In this document: positions 34,717 to 42,487 of the stretch, piece after piece
Layout: every line of letters starts with the position of its first letter
Numbering within the stretch: the stretch's first letter is position 1
Assembly (NCBI RefSeq): GCF_000429925.1
Contig: NZ_AUCU01000035.1
Coordinates: 1-50,340, forward strand
Origin: Desulfatirhabdium butyrativorans DSM 18734
GTDB taxonomy: Bacteria > Desulfobacterota > Desulfobacteria > Desulfobacterales > Desulfatirhabdiaceae
DNA: 50,340 bases
Direction: 5' to 3'
Translations under genes and position numbers: made by a program
Notes under the pieces: model-generated
Told to the model about the DNA's origin: nothing
The model's database searches: none
What the model saw: only the letters and a program-made list of their open reading frames with translations

Positions 34717-36063
34717 ATGGCATTAACCGGTATTCAGATCTTCAAACTCCTGCCCAAGACCAACTGCAAGGAGTGTGGAGTGCCCACCTGTCTGGCCTTC
34801 GCCATGAACCTGGCATCCGGCAAGGCGGAACTGGACAGTTGCCCTTACGTATCCCCGGAAGCAAGGGAGCAACTTGCCGAAGCCTCCGCCCCACCCATTC
34901 GCCCCGTCGCAATCGGCAAAGGGGTCCGGGCCGCCACCACCGGCGGCGAAACCGTACTGTACAGGCACGAAAAAACCTTCTACAACAAGACCATTTATGC
35001 CGCGCTGGTGAAGGCGGACATTGCCGAAGCCGATCTGAAGGCGAAACTTGCCGCATGGAACGCCTACCAGTTCGAGCGGGTAGGCCTCAATCTGCGACCC
35101 GAAATGATCGCCCTGAAGGATGCCGGGGATGCGGCCGCCTTCGCAGCCAAGGCCAAACTGATTGCGGAAACCTCCGAGTTCAACCTTGTGCTGATGTCCG
35201 AATCGATCGACGCCATGAAAGCGGCTGTCGATGCGACGAAATTCAAGCGCCCCCTGATCTATGGCGCCACCGCAGCCAATGTGGACGCCTTCGGCGCCCT
35301 GGCCAAAGAAACCGGGCTTCCGCTCGCCGTCAAGGCCGAATCGATTGATGCCCTCATTCCGCTCACCACCAAGCTCACCGAGATGGGCCTCAAGGACATC
35401 GTCATCGATTCCGGATCCCGCGAAGTCAAACAGGCGCTCCAGGATCAGATCGTCATCCGCAGGGCGGCACTCAAGGCCGGAAACCGGGCGCTGGGCTTCC
35501 CCACGATCACCTTCCCCTGTGAAATGGCATCCAACCTCGATGTCGAAACGATGATCGCAGCCGTTTTCACGGCCAAATACGCCGGCATCGTGGTGATGAG
35601 CGATTTCAAGGGGGAGAGCATTTTCCCGCTTCTGCTCGAACGGCTCAACATCTTCACCGACCCGCAGCGGCCGATGACCGAAACCCAGGGCATTTATGAA
35701 ATCAACAACCCGAACGAAAACTCGCCAATTCTTGTCACCACCAATTTTGCACTCACCTACTTCATCGTGAGCGGCGAAATCGAAGGCAGCCGCGTTCCCT
35801 CCTGGCTGCTCATCAAGGATTCGGAAGGGCTCTCGGTCATGACCGCATGGGCAGCCGGCAAATTCTCCGGCGACGATGTCGGCGCGTTCGTGAAAAAGAG
35901 CGGCATTTCGGACAAGTGCAAGACCCAGGAGCTGATCATCCCGGGTTATGCGGCCGCCATTGCAGGCGATGTGGAAGAAGAACTGCCCGGCTGGACGATA
36001 ACCGTCGGCCCGCGTGAAGCCGCACACATTCCGGCTTTCCTGAAAGGCCGCCAGGCAGCCTGA
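34717..36063 (+). CDS. acsC: corrinoid iron-sulfur protein large subunit
   Basis: Gamma subunit of the CFeSP. ATG 34717 is chosen over an earlier ATG because AAGGAG sits 7 nt before it and the family motif follows at once. The N-terminal [4Fe-4S] site is CKECGVPTCLAFA with the fourth Cys in LDSCPYVS. The middle is a TIM barrel, and the C-terminal domain (LLIKDSEGLSVMTAWAAGKFSGD, IIPGYAAAIAGDVEEELPGW) binds the B12 cofactor. Length is 448 residues, as usual. It is separated from acsB by 121 bp that include a palindrome, a larger gap than the others in the operon. Confidence 0.94.
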   Translation: MALTGIQIFKLLPKTNCKECGVPTCLAFAMNLASGKAELDSCPYVSPEAREQLAEASAPPIRPVAIGKGVRAATTGGETVLYRHEKTFYNKTIYAALVKADIAEADLKAKLAAWNAYQFERVGLNLRPEMIALKDAGDAAAFAAKAKLIAETSEFNLVLMSESIDAMKAAVDATKFKRPLIYGATAANVDAFGALAKETGLPLAVKAESIDALIPLTTKLTEMGLKDIVIDSGSREVKQALQDQIVIRRAALKAGNRALGFPTITFPCEMASNLDVETMIAAVFTAKYAGIVVMSDFKGESIFPLLLERLNIFTDPQRPMTETQGIYEINNPNENSPILVTTNFALTYFIVSGEIEGSRVPSWLLIKDSEGLSVMTAWAAGKFSGDDVGAFVKKSGISDKCKTQELIIPGYAAAIAGDVEEELPGWTITVGPREAAHIPAFLKGRQAA

Positions 36064-36142
36064 TTACCTGGGGAATTCCCGTTCGATCGAGGGGATTCCC
36101 CTTTACCTGTTCACCCCAAGACCCCCTGATGGAGGAATGGCT

Positions 36143-37033
36143 ATGTTATTGATTGGTGAAAGTCTCAATGTGATCAACAAGAAAATTGGTAGAGCCTTCA
36201 AGGAAAGGGATCCCAAACCCATCCAGGAAGAAGCGCTGCTGCAGAAATCCAAAGGCATGGATTACATCGATATCAACCTCGGGCCCGCCAAAAAGGATGG
36301 CCCCGAGCTGATGCCCTGGGTTGTCAGTGTCGTTCAGGAAGTCGTGTCGGACGTTCCGCTCGCACTCGATACATCCAACATCGATGCCATTGCAGCCGCA
36401 TTGAAGGTGTGCAAACTCCCCCCCCTGATCAACTCGATCATGTGCAGGCCGGAACGCTATCAGAAGATGATCCCCATGGCGGCCGAGTCCGGAGCCGACT
36501 TCATCGCGCTGATGTGGGGACCGGAAGGGCTTCCGAGAGACGAGAACGAACGGGCCGCCCTGTGCGTGGAACTGGTCTATGCGGCAAACGAAGCCGGTAT
36601 CCCGAATGAAAAAATCTGGGTGGATGGCATCGTCACCCCGGTCAATATCCAGCAGCCCCAGGCCCTGAGCCTCATGGCGTTTCAGAGCATGCTGCAGGAC
36701 ATCGCACCCGGATGCAAAAGCACCTGCGGACTTTCCAACATTTCCAACGGCCCGCCCACGCACCTGCGTCCCATCCTGAACCAGACTTACATGGTCATGC
36801 TTCAGAAATGCGGCATGTATTCGGTCATTTCCGATCCGCTCGACGATCAGTTGACCGCCATCGCCAAAGGAAAACGTCAGGACATCGTGGATCTGATCTA
36901 TTCGATGATGGACAACGACGGCGAGATTCCAGCCAACTATGCGTCTCTTTCCAAAGAAATGCAGGATTACGTGAAAACCGTCCGCGTCATTCTGGGAAAA
37001 GCGCTGTATTCGGATTCCTGGCTCGAAATTTAG
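36143..37033 (+). CDS. acsE: methyltetrahydrofolate:CFeSP methyltransferase
   Basis: Moves the methyl group between methyl-tetrahydrofolate and the corrinoid protein. The protein is a pterin-binding TIM barrel: GESLNVINKKIG, DYIDINLGPAKKDGPELM, PLALDTSNIDAIAAAL, LINSIMCRPERYQ, CGLSNISNGPP with the Asn/Ser of the folate site, and a C-terminal DYVKTVRVILGKALYSDSWL. ATG 36143 is preferred to ATG 36137, which lies directly on the GGAGGA. It gives 296 residues. A terminator follows, so this is probably the last gene of the main acs transcript. Confidence 0.93.
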   Translation: MLLIGESLNVINKKIGRAFKERDPKPIQEEALLQKSKGMDYIDINLGPAKKDGPELMPWVVSVVQEVVSDVPLALDTSNIDAIAAALKVCKLPPLINSIMCRPERYQKMIPMAAESGADFIALMWGPEGLPRDENERAALCVELVYAANEAGIPNEKIWVDGIVTPVNIQQPQALSLMAFQSMLQDIAPGCKSTCGLSNISNGPPTHLRPILNQTYMVMLQKCGMYSVISDPLDDQLTAIAKGKRQDIVDLIYSMMDNDGEIPANYASLSKEMQDYVKTVRVILGKALYSDSWLEI

Positions 37034-37060
37034 CACGAATCGCCAACTCACCCCGCATCC

Positions 37061-37095
37061 AAAGCCCCGATCCATTGCAAGCGGGGCTTTTTTAT
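37061..37095 (+). terminator. Rho-independent terminator after acsE
   Basis: Stem AAAGCCCCG (37061-37069) with CGGGGCTTT (37082-37090), 12-nt loop, then a T-run ending TTTTTTATT. The next gene starts only 15-20 bp later, so that gene must rely on read-through or a promoter inside this region. Confidence 0.85.
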
Positions 37096-37109
37096 TGGAA
37101 GATAACCCC

Positions 37110-37724
37110 ATGCCACGAATCGACGATTATATCGCAGCCAAAAACCTGGCCGTCCAGACGCTCCAGGACATGCCTCTCGAAAAGCTGGCCGAGAACTCAG
37201 GCTTTCAGCAGATAGCAAAAAATGACCTGCTGGCGCCATTCCTCACCCGAACTTACCGGATCGCCTATCCCGACTTTGCTTTTTCGGATGCGGCCAATCC
37301 GCAAGCGATCCCCATCCAGGAAGAGGTGCTGATTCTGCACTACCTGCTGGGCAATCCGCCGCCTTACCCATCCGGAAACTGGGTAGCCTACCGGGAGATT
37401 CCGGGCGCCCATTTCTATTTCAGCGCATTTCTCAAACGGGCCGTCGATCCGCTGAAAAAGACGTTCGGATCGAATCTCGATCTGCTGATCCGGGCATCGG
37501 AGCGATTGGGCGCCAATCGGATCGACGCCGGAGATGCCGGATTTTTCCTGGCGGTGTTCCCAAAAGTGCCGATGGAGTGGGTGGTATATGGGGGAGACGA
37601 GGAATTTCCGGCTGAAGCCAATATTCTGTTCGACCAGAGCATCGGCACGATCCTTTCTCCGGAAGACATCGCCTGGATGGCCGGAATGGTGGTGTATCGT
37701 CTGATGGCGCTTGCAAGAAATTGA
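37110..37724 (+). CDS. DUF3786 protein
   Basis: A 204-residue soluble protein whose landmarks (TYRIAYPDFAF, VLILHYLLGNPPPYPSGNWVAYREIPGAHFYFSAF in part, and MEWVVYGGDEEFPAEANILFDQSI) are those I associate with DUF3786. That family is common beside CODH/ACS and corrinoid genes in anaerobes. Its function is not known to me. ATG 37110 is preferred to TTG 37095, which lies in the T-run of the terminator. It follows acsE by 76 bp and precedes the NCS2-type permease gene by about 100 bp. Confidence 0.75.
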   Translation: MPRIDDYIAAKNLAVQTLQDMPLEKLAENSGFQQIAKNDLLAPFLTRTYRIAYPDFAFSDAANPQAIPIQEEVLILHYLLGNPPPYPSGNWVAYREIPGAHFYFSAFLKRAVDPLKKTFGSNLDLLIRASERLGANRIDAGDAGFFLAVFPKVPMEWVVYGGDEEFPAEANILFDQSIGTILSPEDIAWMAGMVVYRLMALARN

Positions 37725-37827
37725 CGGCTCCAACCCGCCAAGCGGTACATCGTTAGATACCTCCCCCACCATCAAGGCCCCTGCAACACATGCGGATTTC
37801 CTTCAGCAACGAAAGCGCGCAACCATC

Positions 37828-39552
37828 ATGTCCGGCAAGGCCAGCAACCTCCTCTATGATGTCAACGAAAATCCCCCGCTGTGGCTGACCCTGGTCATGG
37901 GGCTGCAGCACATCATGCTGATTTACAGCGAGATCGTTTTTCTGCCGGTGATCATCGGCAAGCGGGCGGGGGTTCCCATGGAGCATATCCTGTTTGCCTC
38001 ATTCGCTGCGGGAGTCGCCTCCGGTCTGGTCACACTGATTCAGGTGTTCCGCCTGGGGCGCTTCGGCTCGGGATACCCCCTGTTTATGGGTAGTTCCGCA
38101 GCCTATCTGGGCGCCAGCCTCGAAACCCTCAAAGCCGGCGGGTTCCCGCTGCTGTGCACCCTGAGTATTCTGGTGGCGCCGATCGAAATCCTGATGGGTT
38201 ATTTTTTACGTTTCCTTCGCCACATCATTACCCCGGCAGTCGGTGGCGTCATCCTGCTGCTGGTGGTCTTGAGCCTTGTCCCGCTGAGTGTTTCGGAATG
38301 GATGGGCGAATCGGGTCACGTGATTTTCGCATCCACCCAGAACTTCACCATTGGCCTGGCCACCCTGTGGATGCTTCTGGGAGTGTCGCTCTTTGGAAGC
38401 CGGAACCTGCGCATCTGGTCCCCGATTCTCGGTATGGGAACCGGTCTTTTCTTGTGCTGGTATCTGGATCAGCTTCACGTCCAAAGCCTGACCCAATATC
38501 CCTGGCTTGGCTGGTTTCAGGGGTCCTGGCCCGGTCTGAGCTCCGATCTGAAGCTGGACGTTCTTCCGCTTGCCGCAGCACTTGCCGTTCTGACGGTGAT
38601 CAACGGTGTCCAGGCCATCGGTAACAGCATGGCTGTGCAACAAGTCTGCAACCGGGAGCAGCGGCCTATCGATTACGGCATTGTCCAGGGGACGTTGTAC
38701 GGCGACGCCCTGGGCAATCTGATCAGTGGTCTGATGGGCACAGTTCCCAATGAAACCTATTCGGAAAACATCTCCGTCCAGAAAGTGACCGGCGTGGCGA
38801 GTCGATCCGTAGGCGTATGCGGGGGGCTGCTGCTCATTGCCCTACCGTTCTCACCCAAACTGAGCATGTTTCTGGTTCAGCTTCCGGCCCCGGTATTCGG
38901 TGGTTTTCTCATGGGACTGGCGGCCATGATGTTTCCGTCCGGCCTCGAACTGGTCTTTTCTCATGGGATCACCCACCGCTCCGGTCTGCTCGTGGGTATT
39001 TCGCTGTGTATCGGCCTTGTCGCCGAATCCGGCAAATTTTTTCCGGGACTTTTTCCCGATTATCTGGGTGTGTTTCTCAACAGTGGCGTGGCAGCCGGCG
39101 GGCTTGCGGCCATCAGCCTGAGCCTGGTTTTCCGTCTGCAGGAAAAACGGGGATATTCGGCTCAGGTTCCTGTCGGACTGGCCCACATGCCTATCCTGAT
39201 GGATCATATTCAGCAGGCCGCCGATCAGCTCGATCTTCCCCAGGAGCTGGTGATGCGCCTTCAACTGGCCTGCGAGGAAATATTCGTTCACATCTGCCAG
39301 GATGATCCGTCATGCGATAACGAGCATTCCATCGTCCTGCGAATCGGTTACCGGGATGACGAATTGTTCGTGGAAATCATTCACGGAAAGAACGTGGAAG
39401 ACCTGGGAAAAGTGACACTGCCCGCAAACCTGATGACCGCACAGGAGGCGGATATGGAAAAGCTGGGCCTGCTGCTGCTCCACAAGCTCGTCCACGATTT
39501 TCATCAGGTGCATATTTCCGGCATCACCTACGTCTGGTTCAAGATCGCTTGA
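37828..39552 (+). CDS. NCS2-type nucleobase permease fused to a C-terminal HATPase-like domain
   Basis: Residues 1 to about 440 form a many-helix permease of the xanthine/uracil (NCS2) family: ENPPLWLTLVMGLQHIMLIYSEIVFLPVII in part, the GSGYPLFMGSSAAYLGA helix, VTVINGVQAIGNSM-like NG-x-IGN, and a late LPAPVFGGFLMGL. Residues about 448-574 are soluble and resemble the ATP-binding fold of anti-sigma-factor or histidine kinases: LVMRLQLACEEIFVHIC (N-box-like Glu, though His replaces the usual Asn), a beta strand pair LRIGYRDDELFVEII, and a closing helix MEKLGLLLLHKLVHDF. The fusion suggests a transporter that is regulated by, or signals to, a partner protein. Substrate is unknown. The ATG at 37828 is chosen because the permease N-terminus begins there; the frame is open upstream. 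Confidence 0.8.
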   Translation: MSGKASNLLYDVNENPPLWLTLVMGLQHIMLIYSEIVFLPVIIGKRAGVPMEHILFASFAAGVASGLVTLIQVFRLGRFGSGYPLFMGSSAAYLGASLETLKAGGFPLLCTLSILVAPIEILMGYFLRFLRHIITPAVGGVILLLVVLSLVPLSVSEWMGESGHVIFASTQNFTIGLATLWMLLGVSLFGSRNLRIWSPILGMGTGLFLCWYLDQLHVQSLTQYPWLGWFQGSWPGLSSDLKLDVLPLAAALAVLTVINGVQAIGNSMAVQQVCNREQRPIDYGIVQGTLYGDALGNLISGLMGTVPNETYSENISVQKVTGVASRSVGVCGGLLLIALPFSPKLSMFLVQLPAPVFGGFLMGLAAMMFPSGLELVFSHGITHRSGLLVGISLCIGLVAESGKFFPGLFPDYLGVFLNSGVAAGGLAAISLSLVFRLQEKRGYSAQVPVGLAHMPILMDHIQQAADQLDLPQELVMRLQLACEEIFVHICQDDPSCDNEHSIVLRIGYRDDELFVEIIHGKNVEDLGKVTLPANLMTAQEADMEKLGLLLLHKLVHDFHQVHISGITYVWFKIA

Positions 39553-39847
39553 GAAACCGGAAGGGACAACCTGATGAAACCATTGATGGGATCAAGCTCT
39601 ACACGGATAAAGCAGAAGATCCCTTGAACAGCATCAGCAAGAAGGCACCTGACTGTGCTTCTTCCATTTTTATATTCAAACAGATACCTTTGCCAGCTTC
39701 TCAGCGCTGCGATTCGACATACGGAATATGTACCGTCTCATCGCTGCTCACTTGCTTTCACGGTCCCGGTTCGGCGGCTTCTAAAGGATGGATGAGGAAG
39801 AAGGATAACCATAATGCCAATGCCCCGCCCAACCCCAATCTACAATA
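39553..39847. other. gene-free spacer with dispersed repeat
   Basis: No gene is recognised. The only structure is copy 2 of the roughly 90-bp repeat at 39674-39765 (see 3464-3553). The spacer ends at the 83-bp inverted-repeat element that abuts the cas4 remnant. Confidence 0.7.
39674..39765. repeat. ~90-bp dispersed repeat, copy 2
   Basis: Same orientation as the copy at 3464-3553; both run from ATTCAAAC to CTTTC-CGGTC. The most variable part is the middle, with GTACTGAATGTAC in one copy and ATACGGAATATGTAC here. Confidence 0.75.
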
Positions 39848-39930
39848 GTGTCTGAACGAAAAACCCCTATTCGGAGCAGCGCGCCGCCTGCGGGCAGGCT
39901 GTACCCAAAACGAGTTTTTCGTTCAGGCAC
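39848..39930. repeat. 83-bp inverted-repeat element, copy B
   Basis: GTGTCTGAACGAAAAACC at the left end and GAGTTTTTCGTTCAGGCAC at the right. It is an inverted copy of 28241-28322, about 85% identical by eye. The right end touches the first recognisable base of the cas4 remnant, so this element probably marks the breakpoint. Confidence 0.85.
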
Positions 39931-40170
39931 AATTTATTATGGGCAGCCACGGCGGCGGTTTGACGTGGTTTTTGATGAAGCACTGCGTTCCAAAACAGAA
40001 GAGGCAGCCGGGCAACTGCACGAAATGGTGGCCTCCGGCAGAACGCCTCTTGCGCGATATGAAAAAAGTGTGAAAGCTGCTCCTTGATATCTTTATGCAT
40101 GCCAAAGATTACCGGGGGGCGACGGAGCGTGCAAGGTTACTTGGCCAGAGTATTGTCCCAGGGAGGATAA
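39931..40170 (+). pseudogene. cas4 remnant (C-terminal third, one frameshift)
   Basis: YYGQPRRRFDVVFDEALRSK and QLHEMVASGRTPL match the intact Cas4 encoded at 48132-48863 (FYGKTRRRVDVVFDAELRCE, RLHELFASGKTPP). After an A6 run at 40062-40067 the match jumps to another frame: CESCSLISLCMP against CESCSFIEVCLP, then SVQGYLARVLSQGG to a TAA at 40168. The three C-terminal iron-sulfur cysteines survive. Everything before the RRR region is gone and replaced by the repeat element. The GGGAGG near its end is the ribosome site of the following HEPN gene. Confidence 0.85.
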
Positions 40171-40171
40171 T

Positions 40172-40567
40172 ATGACGAAAGATGAACATATCGCCTACTG
40201 GTTGGCCGAGTCAGACAAGGACCTGGTGGTTATGCACAGCATGTTCGCAAATGGCCATTACACCTGGGCCCTTTTTGTCGGCCATCTTGCATTGGAAAAA
40301 TCATTGAAGGCCCTTTTTGCGGCGCGAATCGACATCCAGGTTCCCCGTGTGCATCATCTTCTGAAAATTGCCCGGGATTGCGGCATTATGTTGACCGGCG
40401 AGCAGGAGGATTTCCTGTTGGAGGTCACGGCCTATAACACCAAGGCCCGTTACCCCGACTACAAGCAAAGTTTTGCCCGAAAGGCGACCCGCGATTATAC
40501 TTCGTCCAAACTCGAACGGATCAAGGAGATGCAGCTATGGATCAAGTCTCATGTGTCGGAACAATGA
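40172..40567 (+). CDS. HEPN-domain protein (toxin-antitoxin type)
   Basis: 131 residues, all-helical, with AYWLAESDKDLVVMHSMF, then the typical HEPN signature GHYTWALFVGHLALEKSLKAL, a HHLLKIA segment and ARYPDYKQSF. Proteins of this type pair with small nucleotidyltransferases; in studied pairs the HEPN protein is an RNase toxin that the partner inactivates by adding nucleotides. The canonical RX4-6H catalytic motif is not obvious here, so activity is uncertain. It starts 2 nt after the stop of the cas4 remnant and overlaps the MNT gene by 4 nt. Confidence 0.82.
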   Translation: MTKDEHIAYWLAESDKDLVVMHSMFANGHYTWALFVGHLALEKSLKALFAARIDIQVPRVHHLLKIARDCGIMLTGEQEDFLLEVTAYNTKARYPDYKQSFARKATRDYTSSKLERIKEMQLWIKSHVSEQ

Positions 40568-40863
40568 TTGAAGGACTGATCAAACAATACATTCAAACTT
40601 TGCGGGAGAACAGGATAGCCATTTCGCAACTCTATCTTTTCGGCTCCCACGCCAGGGGTCGGGCGGAGGAGGAAAGCGACATCGATCTGGCCGTGTTCTG
40701 GGATCGGGATGAGATCGATGGCTTTGATGAGGATGTTCTTTTGCTGCGCCTGACTCGCGATGTGGATCTGCGTATCGAGCCCCACTCCTTTTCCCGCAAG
40801 GACTTGGAAAACCCGAACCCCTTTGTCCGGGAAATTCTTGCAACCGGAGAAAGAATACTTTAA
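40564..40863 (+). CDS. MNT-type minimal nucleotidyltransferase (antitoxin type)
   Basis: The polymerase-beta nucleotidyltransferase signature is complete: LYLFGSHARGRAEEESDIDLAVF, meaning GSHARG, then DID, with a third acidic residue in VDLRIEP. At about 99 residues it is a minimal domain. ATG 40564 is preferred because it overlaps the HEPN stop as ATGA; an ATG at 40537 would give nine more residues. It is the natural partner of the HEPN gene. It ends 54 bp before the cas1 remnant. Confidence 0.85.
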   Translation: MIEGLIKQYIQTLRENRIAISQLYLFGSHARGRAEEESDIDLAVFWDRDEIDGFDEDVLLLRLTRDVDLRIEPHSFSRKDLENPNPFVREILATGERIL

Positions 40864-40916
40864 CGCCCTGAATTTTGAACCCTCAGGATTACCGGATCAG
40901 ATTTAATGGAAGGACC

Positions 40917-41200
40917 ATGAAAAAACTACTCAACACGCTTTATGTCACCACCCAGGGAACCTATCTTGCCAAAGACGGTGAGACGGTGAGCGTGCGGGTA
41001 GAACATAAAACCAGGCTCCAGTTGCCGATCCATACCCTTGGCGGCATCGTCTGTTTCGGCAGGTGTCCATGAGTCCTTCCCTGATGGGCATGTGCGCCGA
41101 GCGCGGCGTCGGGGTAAGCTTTCTCACGGAGAATGGCCGATTTCTCGCGCGGGTGCAGGGGGCGGCGACCGGCAATGTCCTCCTGCGGAGGGAACAATAT
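40917..41200 (+). pseudogene. cas1 remnant (first ~95 codons, one frameshift)
   Basis: [23 protein letters not shown] and [14 protein letters not shown] match the N-terminus of intact Cas1 at 48860 ([35 protein letters not shown]). At about 41060 one base is lost, and the match goes on in the next frame: SPSLMGMCAERGVGVSFLTENGRFLARVQG, ending NVLLRREQY at 41200. The remaining about 245 codons, including the metal-binding residues, are missing. The next base starts a CRISPR-repeat-like sequence. A start ATG with an AAGGA-like site is still present. Confidence 0.9.
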
Positions 41201-41232
41201 GTCGCCCTCCGCACGGGGGCGTGGAGAGATTC
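41201..41232 (+). CRISPR. single degenerate type I-C CRISPR repeat
   Basis: GTCGCCCTCC-GCAC-GGGGGCGTGGA, then GAGATTC. The first 25 bases have the stem and GTGGA of type I-C repeats (consensus GTCGC-CCC---GGG-GCGTGGATTGAAAC), and the 32-nt length is right. Only the last 7 bases deviate, as is usual for the terminal repeat of an array. There is no second copy nearby. Orientation is as expected for an array downstream of cas1-cas2. Confidence 0.75.
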
Positions 41233-41247
41233 TTTACGACGTCACGA

Positions 41248-41430
41248 TCACGCCGGCCAGAAGATCGGCAGCAGCCACAGGCACAGCGCCATGGCCATCA
41301 GGGTCAGGGGGATGCCGACTTTCAGGTAGTCGATGAAGCGATACCCCCCGGGGCCCATGACGAGCAGGTTGGCCGGGTGCGAAAGCGGGCTCGCGTAACA
41401 GCTTGCGGCGGCCATCGCGACGGTCATCAT
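41248..41430 (-). pseudogene. C-terminal fragment of an SLC13-type anion permease
   Basis: About 60 residues ending in TGA: VAMAAASCYASPLSHPANLL, then VMGPGGYRFIDYLKVG and IPLTLMAMALCLWLLPIFWP. This is the last conserved part of SLC13/DASS-family permeases (the P-x-NLLV-GPGGY motif and final helix). No earlier part of the gene is present. It may be the original flank of the lost CRISPR array. Confidence 0.75.
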
Positions 41431-42487
41431 TAGCAGATGAAGACCAGCAAATGCTCGAGCATCTTTTCGTTCAAAAAGCTGTGCGCCAGGGTAAGGTGCT
41501 CAAGCTGCTCGAAACGGTTTACGATTATGAATTCAAGTAGCGGCGCACCGGTGTCTATGACGCCCTGCGGAGAATCCTGAAAAACAGTCCCTCGGCTGAA
41601 TAGGGGGCGCATGACCGTTGACATCAACGACCATTTCAAAGCGCTGAACCAATGGTTTAGGCAACACAGCCCTGTTTCCAAGAAGCCATCAGGCCTTTCC
41701 GCTCTTTACCCCCTTACCCCAATGCACACGGATCATCTGCGTTGGCATTGATGTCGGAAGCTTGCAGACACAGTGCATCTTGAAGATGAAAGTCGCATGA
41801 ATCAGTTGACAGGTGTTCCAGAAATTTATAATGGAATAATGTCATCAATTTTTCTGTTGTAGATTCACTTCTCATTTCCTCATTCAAAGGGGTAGTTGAT
41901 TTGCCAAAAGTCATATCCCGAAATCCGACGATGTTTCCCCATCAGTTTCTATTTTACAAATTGCAGAAACAAGCTGTATTTCAGGGTGCCCCCGGAGCTG
42001 GCTGTAACATTGTCGGCAGGATGGTGGATATATGCTTTAAACGCTCATGGCAAGGCTTGCCTCCCCCACGGATGAAAATTGATTACCAGCGTAGGGCGGG
42101 ATTTATACCCCGCCAGAACAGGCGGCATGTAAAATGCCGCCCTACGCGTGTTGCGAATCATGGTGTATTTTTACGGTAAAAGGATCGATGCGATTCTTTC
42201 CCATTACAACATCTCACAATTGCGCAGACATCTGATGTCGGCAGACTGCATCAGGAGCGGTAATGATGAACAGCCCTATGTGCCATTGGAGTACACATTA
42301 GCTTAGGATGGGCATGATTGAACTATCAACAAAACAAAACATCGGTTCCTCCACATTCAGCGAATCCGATATCAAGGGCTGTTGGATTATCAAAAAGTAA
42401 GGAATCAAGCTTTTGATTGGACATCGATTTAACCAAAAAATCGAGAACGTCTCATTTTCCCAACATGACAGTACCTGAATGTAAATC
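41431..42487. other. gene-poor region with palindromic element
   Basis: No frame here is convincing. A short stretch near 41441-41535 (ADEDQQMLEHLFVQKAVRQG, stop after EFK) reads like the end of a lost gene that I cannot name. A palindromic element lies at 42089-42147. Composition becomes visibly AT-richer toward cas3, and the cas3 promoter should lie in the last 200 bp. Confidence 0.6.
42089..42147. repeat. 59-bp palindromic element
   Basis: Outer arms GCGTAGGGCGG and CCGCCCTACGC are perfect inverted repeats. Inside are two smaller hairpins, GGCGGGATTTATACCCCGCC and GGCGGCATG-AAAA-TGCCGCC. MITE/REP-like; non-coding. Confidence 0.85.

Noticed and set aside
37725-37827. In-frame extension upstream of the permease ATG, and a possible tRNA-like stretch
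   Set aside because: The extension has no membrane or family features; no cloverleaf arms or T-loop could be found.
41901-42179. 92-codon frame before cas3
   Set aside because: Much of it is the palindromic element at 42089-42147 and the rest has no recognisable family.
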